From contig JAHCHO010000016.1 of NCBI GenBank assembly GCA_026129685.1, positions 1 through 34,106 on the forward strand: a stretch of DNA of 34,106 nt, given 5' to 3'. A program made the position numbers and the translations under genes. Of the stretch, positions 8,212 through 15,437 are shown one piece after another; positions within the stretch are counted from its first letter, which is position 1, and every line of letters starts with the position of its first letter. Under the pieces are notes generated by a model. It searched no databases. It saw only the letters and a program-made list of their open reading frames with translations, and was not told the DNA's origin. This stretch comes from Fimbriimonadaceae bacterium. Its GTDB lineage: Bacteria > Armatimonadota > Fimbriimonadia > Fimbriimonadales > Fimbriimonadaceae.

Positions 8212-8972
8212 ACGATACGCCAATCTCGCTTCGCGACCTTCGCAAGGAGTTCGTGTTGAGCCACCAGGGGGCGGCCTCGATCAAAGCGGCATTGCTGTGG
8301 TGGAAGCGGCGCTCGTTCGAGCGACTCGAGGTCCTGCGCGGGGTGTCGTTCGACGTCCGCCGGGGGGAGTGCGTGGCGGTGCTGGGTCGCAACGGCGCGG
8401 GCAAGAGCACGCTGCTATCGCTCCTGGCGCGCGTGTACAAGCCAACATCGGGGACGATCGCGCTCCGTGGCAGGGTGGCGCCGTTGCTGGAACTGGGCGC
8501 CGGGTTCCATCCCGACCTGACGGGGCTCGAGAACGTGTTCTTCAACGGGGTGGTGCTCGGGCTGACCCGTCGCGAAGTCGCGGAGCGCGTGGACGCGATC
8601 GTCGATTTCGCGGAGGTGCGGCGACACATCGACGCGCCCGTCCGCACCTATTCGAGCGGGATGCTGGCTCGGCTTGGGTTTTCGATCGCCGTCCATGTGG
8701 ACGCCGAGATTCTGCTCGTGGACGAGGTCTTGGCGGTAGGCGACTATGCGTTCGAGCGAAAGTGCTACGCGAAGATCGACGAGTTCCGAACGGGCGGTGG
8801 CACGATTCTGTTCGTATCGCACGAGATGTCGGACGTTCGCCGGGTGGCGGATCGGTGCCTCTGGCTGAGCGAGGGGCGAATCGTGCTGGAAGGGACGCCC
8901 GACGAGGTGATTCCCAGGTACGAGGCGGGGTACGGCCCCGACCCGGACGGTGGCACGGCCACGTCGCTATAA
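8208..8972 (+). CDS. ABC exporter ATP-binding subunit (Wzt/TagH-like)
   Basis: A 254-residue ATPase with Walker A GRNGAGKST (60-68), signature YSSGM (148-152), Walker B EILLVDEVL (167-175) and the H-loop SHEMSD (H205). LELGAGFHPDLTGLENVF (94-111) is the hallmark of polysaccharide and teichoic-acid exporters of the Wzt/TagH/KpsT group. There is no C-terminal carbohydrate-binding domain as in O-antigen Wzt of E. coli O9a type, so it resembles the short form. It starts at GTG 8208 inside the permease stop codon. The pair probably exports a glycan; whether that glycan relates to the divergent GT2/BcsB-like operon is inference. Confidence 0.9.
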   Translation: MNDTPISLRDLRKEFVLSHQGAASIKAALLWWKRRSFERLEVLRGVSFDVRRGECVAVLGRNGAGKSTLLSLLARVYKPTSGTIALRGRVAPLLELGAGFHPDLTGLENVFFNGVVLGLTRREVAERVDAIVDFAEVRRHIDAPVRTYSSGMLARLGFSIAVHVDAEILLVDEVLAVGDYAFERKCYAKIDEFRTGGGTILFVSHEMSDVRRVADRCLWLSEGRIVLEGTPDEVIPRYEAGYGPDPDGGTATSL

Positions 8973-8973
8973 T
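8968..8973 (+). promoter_or_regulatory. -10 box for purL (TATAAT, consensus)
   Basis: A perfect TATAAT overlaps the last codon and stop of the exporter ATPase gene and ends 6 nt before the purL ATG. There is no room for a ribosome binding site, so purL should be made from a leaderless mRNA with its own promoter. Confidence 0.65.
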
Positions 8974-8979
8974 CTCCCG

Positions 8980-11238
8980 ATGGCCGCCATCACCCCCGAC
9001 GTCTACCTCTCAATGGGACTGCGTTCCAGCGAGTACGACCTCCTCCTGAAGCGCCTCGGCCGCGAACCCACCCTCACCGAGGTCGGGATGTTCGCGGTCA
9101 TGTGGAGCGAACACTGCGGCTACAAGTACTCCCGACCGGTCCTGGCGTTCTTCAAGAAGTACAAGGAAGCGATGGAGGGTTCGGGGCTCGAGAACGCGGG
9201 CGTCGTCGAGATCGGGGACGGGCTCGGCGTCACGATGAAGGTGGAGTCGCACAACCACCCTTCGGCGGTGGAACCCTACCAAGGGGCGGCGACGGGCGTG
9301 GGCGGGATCATCCGAGACATCCTGACGATGGGAGCGCGACCCATCGCGGGCCTCAACTCGCTTCGCTTCGGCCCGATTCGCGATGGTGAGGACGACCCGG
9401 CGGTGGTGCGACGCAACCGGTTTCTGTTCGAGGGGGTCGTCGCGGGCATCGCCGGGTACGGGAACTGCGTCGGCGTCCCCACGGTGGGAGGCGAGGTGTT
9501 CTTCCATGCCCGGTTCAGCGGCAACCCGCTCGTCAACGCGATGTGCGTCGGATTGCTGGAGTGCGACAAGGTCACCACGGCGGCGGCTTCGGGAGTCGGC
9601 AATCCGGTGATCTATCTCGGCTCGGCGACGGGCAAGGACGGGATTCACGGGGCGACGTTCGCGAGCGACAGCCTCGGGGAGGACAACGAGGCAAAGCGGC
9701 CCAACGTTCAAATCGGCGACCCTTTCGCGGAGAAGCAGGTCATCGAAGCGACCCTGGAGGCGCTCGGTACGGGGGCGATCGTCGCGATTCAGGACATGGG
9801 GGCGGCGGGGCTGACGTGCTCGACGACCGAGATGGCGAGCAAAGGCTCGGTCGGCATGGACGTGGACCTCGACCTTGTTCCGATGCGCGAGCGCGACATG
9901 ACGGCCTACGAACTCATGCTCAGCGAAAGCCAGGAGCGCATGCTGGCAGTCGCCCACCTTGGCCGCGAGCAAGAAGTGCTCGACGTGTTCCACAAGTGGG
10001 GCCTGCCCGCGGTGGTGATCGGCCGGGTGACGGACGATGGGCTCGTCACCATCCGACGCCACGGCAAGATCGAGGCCCAGGTGAATCCGAAGGTCCTTAC
10101 CGACGAGTGCCCGGTCTACGAGACCCCCTGGGAGGAGCCGGCCTACTTCAACGTCGCGCGATCCTTCGACATCGGCAAGGTGCCGGTGGCCGATCCGCAG
10201 GAGTCGTTGTTGCGGCTGCTGGCGTGCCCCAACATCGCCAGCAAGCGGTGGGTGTACCGGCAGTACGACTCGGAGGTTCAGACGCAAACTTCGGTCGGAT
10301 GCGGCGCAGCGGACGCAGCGGTGCTTGCCCCGCGCGGTACCCTCAAGGGACTGGCGCTGGCGATCGATGGCAACGGGCTGAAGACCTACCTCGACCCGTT
10401 CGTCGGGGGGCAGTTGGCGGTGGTGGAGGCGGCGCGCAACGTAGCCTGCACGGGAGCGCGGCCGGTCGCCGCCACGGACGGGCTGAACTTCGGCAACCCC
10501 GAGAAACCCCACGTGTTCTGGCAGTTCCACGAAGCGGTTCGCGGCATCGCGGAGGCGTGCGAGACCATGGAGACGCCCGTGGTGAGCGGCAACGTCAGTT
10601 TCTACAACCAAAGCGACCTGGGCGAGGTGCTCCCGACGCCGATGATCGGGATGCTGGGCGTGCTGGAATCGGCAGAGCGGCGGGTGGGGATGGGGCCGTT
10701 GACGGACGGGGCCCTCCTGATGCTCGTTTCCACCCCGTTGAACGTCGTGCCCCAGTCGGGCCTCGGAGCGAGCGCGTACCTAGCCGAGATTCACGGTATT
10801 GAGAACGGCGTTCCGGTGCCGCCCAACGTGCCCGCCGAACACCGTCTGTGCCGTTTCCTAGAGAAGACGATCGGGGACGGATGGGTCGAGGCGGCACACG
10901 ACGTCTCGGACGGGGGCCTCGCGGTTTGTTTGTCGGAAATGGCAATGGCTTCCGGAGGAGGCTTGAACGTATCGCTCGATTCGGGTGACCGACTCGACGC
11001 CGCCCTCTTTGGCGAATTCCCGGGGTGGGTGGTGGTCGTCGTGCCGCCCGCGCGCGCGGTCGAGACGGCCCAACTCGCCGAACGGATGGCGCTGTCGGCA
11101 ACCCTGATCGGAGCGTTCGACGCGGGGAGCGCCAACCTGACGATCGCGTGCGGGGACGCGACGATTCGAGTGCCGGTGTCGTCGTTGCGCGAGCGGTACG
11201 AACACGCCATTCCGGCGGCGATGCACGTCGAAGCGTGA
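8980..11238 (+). CDS. purL: Phosphoribosylformylglycinamidine synthase subunit PurL
   Basis: A 752-residue protein of the small PurL type, which works with separate PurQ and PurS to convert FGAR, glutamine and ATP into FGAM in purine synthesis. The N-terminus has MWSEHCGYKYSR (41-52) and the ATP/metal region VESHNHPSAVEPYQGAATG (88-106), followed by GGIIRDI. Later are DMGAAGLTCSTTEMA and SESQERM, then the second half with KTYLDPFVGGQ and VSDGGLAVCLSEM. Length is normal for small PurL (about 740 residues). The ATG at 8980 follows a consensus TATAAT by 6 nt. purQ and purS are not nearby. The gene converges on phoU with only four bases between the stops. Confidence 0.97.
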   Translation: MAAITPDVYLSMGLRSSEYDLLLKRLGREPTLTEVGMFAVMWSEHCGYKYSRPVLAFFKKYKEAMEGSGLENAGVVEIGDGLGVTMKVESHNHPSAVEPYQGAATGVGGIIRDILTMGARPIAGLNSLRFGPIRDGEDDPAVVRRNRFLFEGVVAGIAGYGNCVGVPTVGGEVFFHARFSGNPLVNAMCVGLLECDKVTTAAASGVGNPVIYLGSATGKDGIHGATFASDSLGEDNEAKRPNVQIGDPFAEKQVIEATLEALGTGAIVAIQDMGAAGLTCSTTEMASKGSVGMDVDLDLVPMRERDMTAYELMLSESQERMLAVAHLGREQEVLDVFHKWGLPAVVIGRVTDDGLVTIRRHGKIEAQVNPKVLTDECPVYETPWEEPAYFNVARSFDIGKVPVADPQESLLRLLACPNIASKRWVYRQYDSEVQTQTSVGCGAADAAVLAPRGTLKGLALAIDGNGLKTYLDPFVGGQLAVVEAARNVACTGARPVAATDGLNFGNPEKPHVFWQFHEAVRGIAEACETMETPVVSGNVSFYNQSDLGEVLPTPMIGMLGVLESAERRVGMGPLTDGALLMLVSTPLNVVPQSGLGASAYLAEIHGIENGVPVPPNVPAEHRLCRFLEKTIGDGWVEAAHDVSDGGLAVCLSEMAMASGGGLNVSLDSGDRLDAALFGEFPGWVVVVVPPARAVETAQLAERMALSATLIGAFDAGSANLTIACGDATIRVPVSSLRERYEHAIPAAMHVEA

Positions 11239-11242
11239 CGCG

Positions 11243-11950
11243 CTACTCGGTCTGACCGGATCGGTGCGACTCGGCAAGTTGCTCGAAGTGGCCCGTGACC
11301 ATAAAGGCAACGCGTTCGGCGATGTTCACCGCATGGTCGGCGATCCGCTCGAAGTGGTGGATCGCCAGCAAGAGGTAGCTCGCGGTCACGACGTCCTCGG
11401 GGCGATGGCGCATGACCTCGTGAAGTTGGTGGCGGAACTCCTTGTAGAGGGCATCGACTTGGTCGTCTCGCTGACCGACGCGTTGCGCCAGTTCGACGTC
11501 CCGCTTGACGAACGCCTCGATCGCATCGCGCAGCATCCGGGTGGCGAGGGTCGCGATTCTCGGCACGTCGACGAGACCCGGGTCGCCCATTTCGGCCTCG
11601 ATTTTGCGGCCAATCTTCGCGATATCTACGGCAAGGTCGCCGACCCGCTCGATATCGGTGATCATCTTGATGGCGGTACCGACGATGCGAAGGTCGGTGG
11701 CCAACGGGGTGTGGAGGGCGAGCAGTCGGAGGCAAGCGGCCTCGATCGCAAGATCACGCACGTCGATATCGTCGTCGCGCTTGAGCACGGTGAGGGCGAG
11801 CGACGAGTCGAGGTGGGTGAGGGCCTCGGTCGCGTCCGCGATCATGCCCTCCGCGATGGCCGCCATTTCGAGCACGCTGTGCTCGATCTCGGCAAGTTCG
11901 TGGGAGATCTGGTTCCGTACGGGCGAGTTCGCGCCGAAGGTGTCGGACAT
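11243..11950 (-). CDS. phoU: Phosphate-signalling complex regulator PhoU
   Basis: A 235-residue all-helical protein with the two PhoU halves. Each half has the acidic helix that binds a metal cluster: LKRDDDIDVRDLAIE in the first and VGQRDDQVDALYKEF in the second. ISHELAEIEHSVLEMA at the N-terminus and HHFERIADHAVNIAERV near the C-terminus are typical. PhoU links the Pst phosphate transporter to the PhoR kinase and represses the phosphate starvation response. No pst, phoR or phoB gene is in the window, so this copy is separated from its usual operon. No clear -10 box or Shine-Dalgarno sequence was seen close to the ATG at 11950. Confidence 0.92.
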   Translation of the reverse strand: MSDTFGANSPVRNQISHELAEIEHSVLEMAAIAEGMIADATEALTHLDSSLALTVLKRDDDIDVRDLAIEAACLRLLALHTPLATDLRIVGTAIKMITDIERVGDLAVDIAKIGRKIEAEMGDPGLVDVPRIATLATRMLRDAIEAFVKRDVELAQRVGQRDDQVDALYKEFRHQLHEVMRHRPEDVVTASYLLLAIHHFERIADHAVNIAERVAFMVTGHFEQLAESHRSGQTE

Positions 11951-11967
11951 GGTGCACTGCTTGTTCG

Positions 11968-11990
11968 CGCGCCATCCCGAAAAAGGCGCG
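11968..11990 (-). terminator. Weak hairpin between the OppF-like gene and phoU
   Basis: A 6-bp GC stem (CGCGCC with GGCGCG) encloses an 11-nt loop that contains a run of T on the minus strand. It lies 9 bp after the OppF-like stop. The T-run is in the loop, not after the stem, so this may not terminate; it could belong to the phoU leader. Confidence 0.25.
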
Positions 11991-11999
11991 TGGGGCTAC

Positions 12000-12938
12000 T
12001 TAGGAGACGGCGGCGGAGGTCGATACGTTGACGGGATTGTGGCAGAAGTACACGCGGAGGCCTTCGGTCGTCCCGGCAGGGTCCTGGGCACAGGCGGGCG
12101 ACGCGCTCACGCATCTTCCCGCGAACCGGCACCCCGGGAACCGGGTGGTCGGGTCGGGGATTTCTCCCTCGAGCGGTTCCGGCAGCGTCCCGAGTTTCTC
12201 GAGGGTGGGCGCCGAGTCCATAAGGGCTCGGGTGTAGGGGTGGCGCGGGTTCTCAAAGACTTCCGCCGTGGGCCCGGCCTCGACGATGCGTCCCAAGTAC
12301 ATCACGGCGACCCGGTCGGCGAGAAACCGAACGGTGGTCAAGTCGTGCGATATGTATAGGAACGCGCAGCCTAACTCTTCCTGAAGATCGCGGAGCAGGT
12401 TGAGAATCTGGGCGCGGATCGACAGGTCGAGGGCAGCGGTCGGCTCGTCGAAGATGACGAGGGGCGGGCGCAGGGCGAGGGCGCGTCCGATGGCAACCCG
12501 CTGGCGCTGGCCTCCGCTGAGTTGGTGGGGAAAGCGGTCGACAAAGGCGGGATCGAGGCCGACCTCGGAGAAGATCGCACCGACATCTCCCGTGCGCTTG
12601 GCAATGCGAAGCGGCTCCGCGACGGAGCGACCGACCTTCCACTTCGGGTTCAGGCTGGCGTAGGGGTCTTGCCAGACGATTCCCACCCTCTCGGCGAGTC
12701 CGCGCGAGGTGCCGTGCACTTCGTGGCCCTCGACGACGATGCGCCCTCCCGCGACGGGCTGCAGGCCGAGGATGGCGCGGGCGAGGGTGGTCTTGCCGCA
12801 CCCCGACTCGCCCACCACGGCGACCGTCTCACCCGGAAACACCTCCATCGAGACGCCGTCCAGCGCACGGACGACGCCGTTCTGAGCGGCGAATTCGACG
12901 GACACGTCGCGGACGGTAACGAGGGGTTCGGCGCTCAC
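12000..12938 (-). CDS. Oligopeptide/dipeptide ABC transporter ATP-binding protein (OppF/DppF-like)
   Basis: A 312-residue ATPase of the OppF group. Walker A is GESGCGKTT (43-51), the Q-loop is [11 protein letters not shown] (88-98), the signature is LSGGQRQR (140-147), Walker B is [11 protein letters not shown] (161-171) and the H-loop is ISHDL (H198). The C-terminal extension has the Cys-rich oligopeptide-transporter motif CRFAGRC followed by ACA and FCHNP. Normally it pairs with OppD and with permeases OppB and OppC, but no such partner is in the window. It starts at GTG 12938, overlapping the NAD kinase stop as GTGA, so it is translated as part of the TPR-NAD kinase-ATPase chain. It may serve a transporter encoded elsewhere. 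Confidence 0.88.
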   Translation of the reverse strand: MSAEPLVTVRDVSVEFAAQNGVVRALDGVSMEVFPGETVAVVGESGCGKTTLARAILGLQPVAGGRIVVEGHEVHGTSRGLAERVGIVWQDPYASLNPKWKVGRSVAEPLRIAKRTGDVGAIFSEVGLDPAFVDRFPHQLSGGQRQRVAIGRALALRPPLVIFDEPTAALDLSIRAQILNLLRDLQEELGCAFLYISHDLTTVRFLADRVAVMYLGRIVEAGPTAEVFENPRHPYTRALMDSAPTLEKLGTLPEPLEGEIPDPTTRFPGCRFAGRCVSASPACAQDPAGTTEGLRVYFCHNPVNVSTSAAVS

Positions 12939-13804
12939 AGTTCGCTCGGGACTCCGCTGGCGGGTCGCTGGCTCCAGAGGAGCTTCTCACCGAGCTTGCG
13001 GAGGAAGTCATTGTAGCCCGCGCGCACCAGTCTCGTCACGCGGTCGGAGCGGGCGACTCGCACCACGTCGCGCGACAGGATGTGGAGCTGGACCTGGCCG
13101 TCGGCGCTGAGCATGGCGTCCCCGTCCGCCTCGACGCTGAACTCGACGACGGCGTCCGCTCTCAGAATCAGGGGTCGGGCGCTCAGGGTGTGGGGGGCGA
13201 CCGCCGAGAGAAGGAGGGCATGAACGAGCGGGTCGGCGAGCGGGCCGCCGGCGGAGAGATTGTAGGCGGTCGAACCGGTCGGAGTCGAGACCATCACGCC
13301 GTCCGCCGGGTAGCTCGTGATCGGGTCACCGTCCACCGCGACGTCGATGACGACCAGGCCGCTCGAGGGGTTGCGGTGGATCATCGACTCGTTGAGCGAG
13401 TGCAGGGTGACGATCGACTGGCGGTTGCGAATCAGGTCGGTGGTCAGCATCATCCGCTCCTCGATTTCCGCCTTCCCGTCCAGAAAAGTCTCCAACGCTG
13501 GGATGGCGTCGGGCGGTTGGCATTGGCAGACGAAGCCGAACCGGCCGTAGTTGACGCCGAGAATCGGAGTGCCGAGTCGAGAGCACCAGTTGGCGGCGCG
13601 GATCAGGGTGCCATCGCCGCCGAGGGTGACCACCAGTTCGGCGTTGGCGAAGTCGTTGGCGTCGGTCGGGTGCGCGCCGATCTTGGCGGCGGACTCAGGA
13701 TCGGAGCCGACGGTGATTCCCCGCTCGTGCAACCAGCGCACGAGGTCGGCGGCGGCTTCCATCGCGTCGCGCCGATGGCGATTGACCAGAATGTTGACCC
13801 GCAC
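12935..13804 (-). CDS. nadK: NAD kinase
   Basis: A 289-residue ATP-NAD kinase, which makes NADP from NAD. The phosphate-binding motif GGDGT is at 62-66, the NAD-contact NE pair at 138-139, and the glycine-rich DGVMVSTPTGSTAY at 168-181 followed by LSAGGP. Length is typical (about 290). The usual GVNTGHLGFL segment reads GVNYGRFGFV here, a moderate variation. The start is GTG at 13804, sharing one base with the TAG stop of the upstream TPR gene. Its own stop overlaps the OppF-like GTG. No separate promoter is visible, so expression depends on the TPR gene upstream. Confidence 0.95.
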   Translation of the reverse strand: MRVNILVNRHRRDAMEAAADLVRWLHERGITVGSDPESAAKIGAHPTDANDFANAELVVTLGGDGTLIRAANWCSRLGTPILGVNYGRFGFVCQCQPPDAIPALETFLDGKAEIEERMMLTTDLIRNRQSIVTLHSLNESMIHRNPSSGLVVIDVAVDGDPITSYPADGVMVSTPTGSTAYNLSAGGPLADPLVHALLLSAVAPHTLSARPLILRADAVVEFSVEADGDAMLSADGQVQLHILSRDVVRVARSDRVTRLVRAGYNDFLRKLGEKLLWSQRPASGVPSEL

Positions 13805-15261
13805 TAACCGTTACCCGCCCGTCTGATTCGGCGCAAATTGGTTTTGGCCTCCTCATAGTTCGGGTCGATCTTGATGGCCTCCTGGAGCATCTTGATCGCT
13901 TCGGCACGGTTCTCCAACTGCTCGAGGGCGACGGCGAGATTGTTGTAGCCCACGGCGAAACGGGGATTCGCGGCGATCGCGAGACGAAGGGCGGCCTCCG
14001 CCTTCTTCCAGTCCTTTTTGTTAATGTGGAAGAGCCCGAGGCCGTTCAGCGCCTCGTGATTCTTGGGGTTGTCGTCGAGAACGGCGTCGTAGTGGATTTT
14101 CGCCTCGTCCCACTCCCCCAGCCTCGTGAGGGCGTTGGCGAGGCCGACGCGCACGCCGGGGGCTTTCGGGTCGATCGTCAGCGCCTCCTTCCAGGAGTTG
14201 ATCGCCAAGGCGAGGTCGTCCGTCTTGACGGCCGCGGCGGCCAGATTGACCCGGGCGGACACGCTCCCCGGATTGAGGCCGGCCAGTTGCGCGAACAGCG
14301 TCTTAGCCTCCTCGTAATCGCCCTTCCTCATCGCGAGCAGACCGAGGTTGTTGAGGGTGTCCAGGTCGTTGGGATCGATTTCGCGCGCACGGCGGTAGGC
14401 GGCCTCGGCACCGGGGACATCGTTCCGGGCGGCGCGCGCCACGCCAAGGTTGAACCAGACGGTCACGCTCCCGGCGTGAAACTGGGAGAGCGAGCGATAG
14501 ACGTTTTCCGCCAGGTCCGGCTTGCCGATGCGGGAATAGACCTCGCCGAGCGACAGTCCAAGATTCAGGTCGCGGGGGTCCAGCCGGTAGGCGCGCTCAA
14601 GGTAGGGCTGGGCGCGCGCGGGCTCCCGGTTGCGGAGGAGGGCAAAGGCGGCGTTGCGGGCGAAAACGACGCTGGCGGGATCGAGTTGGGAGGCCTTGCC
14701 GAAGTTCGCGGCAGCGGGAGCGAGGCGTCCGGCGTTCTCGTGGGCGACGCCCAGGTTGTTGTACACGTAGGGGTCGGTCGGCTTAAGTTTGGCCGCCGTT
14801 TCGAAGGCCCGGACGGCCTCCTCCCAGGCCTTGCGGCGCAGGTGGATGTTGCCGATGTTGTACCAGGGCTCGAAGGTGTTCGGGTTCCCTTTGGCGACCT
14901 TCGTGAACTGGGAGAGGGCCTTGTCGAGTTGGTCGGTGCCGAGGTAGGCGTTGCCGAGATTATTCTGGACTTCAAGGTCGTTCTCACGCTTGGCGGCGAC
15001 CTTTTCAAGGACGGGGACGGCCTTCTCAGGTTGCTGAACCCGTAAGTATAAGAAACCGAGCCAAGCGAGGACGTCCGCGTTATCGGGCGCCTCGCGCTGG
15101 AGTTCCTCGAACTGCTGGAGGGCGGATTCGACGGTACCCTTGTGGTACGCATCGATCGCGTCTTGGACGCGTTTCGAGACGTCGCGGGTCTGCGCCGCCA
15201 CGGTGGCCAGCGCGAAGGCCAGGATCGCCGCCACCGGCCAGAATCGTCCAATCGTGCCCAT
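13804..15261 (-). CDS. Secreted tetratricopeptide-repeat protein
   Basis: A 485-residue protein with an N-terminal signal peptide (residues 1-23, ending TVAA) and then about a dozen 34-residue TPR units through to residue 480. The consensus is easy to see: NNLGNAYLGTDQLDKALSQF, YNIGNIHLRRKAWEEAVRAF and NNLAVALEQLENRAEAIKML are successive examples. TPR arrays bind other proteins, so this is likely a periplasmic or outer-membrane-linked scaffold; the partner is unknown. A TAGAAT box on the minus strand at 15307-15312 would give a leader of about 40 nt, unlike the leaderless genes around it. NAD kinase follows with a one-base overlap. Confidence 0.85.
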   Translation of the reverse strand: MGTIGRFWPVAAILAFALATVAAQTRDVSKRVQDAIDAYHKGTVESALQQFEELQREAPDNADVLAWLGFLYLRVQQPEKAVPVLEKVAAKRENDLEVQNNLGNAYLGTDQLDKALSQFTKVAKGNPNTFEPWYNIGNIHLRRKAWEEAVRAFETAAKLKPTDPYVYNNLGVAHENAGRLAPAAANFGKASQLDPASVVFARNAAFALLRNREPARAQPYLERAYRLDPRDLNLGLSLGEVYSRIGKPDLAENVYRSLSQFHAGSVTVWFNLGVARAARNDVPGAEAAYRRAREIDPNDLDTLNNLGLLAMRKGDYEEAKTLFAQLAGLNPGSVSARVNLAAAAVKTDDLALAINSWKEALTIDPKAPGVRVGLANALTRLGEWDEAKIHYDAVLDDNPKNHEALNGLGLFHINKKDWKKAEAALRLAIAANPRFAVGYNNLAVALEQLENRAEAIKMLQEAIKIDPNYEEAKTNLRRIRRAGNG

Positions 15262-15306
15262 CGTTCTGTCGTTTTGCCGTTGCGAGTTTGGGACGGAGTC
15301 CCGTTC

Positions 15307-15312
15307 ATTCTA
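15307..15312 (-). promoter_or_regulatory. -10 box for the TPR-nadK-ATPase operon (TAGAAT)
   Basis: TAGAAT on the minus strand lies 45 nt before the ATG at 15261. Between them is a small inverted repeat, GGGAC-tcc-GTCCC. The rest of the 176-bp divergent gap up to the VIT-VWA gene shows no other strong signal. Confidence 0.35.
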
Positions 15313-15437
15313 CACACGGATCGTCCCGCGCGTTCGGGTCTCGCGGCAGGGGTAACCCGGCATCGTCGTAACCGGGCGTCCGTTCGTTCATCTGACACCT
15401 CGGAAGCCACGGAGTTTCCCAGGAGTGGACGCCGAAC

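Noticed and set aside
9010-10611. 533-residue open frame antisense to purL
   Set aside because: The plus strand encodes an unambiguous PurL. The antisense product is His/Arg/Asp-rich without motifs.
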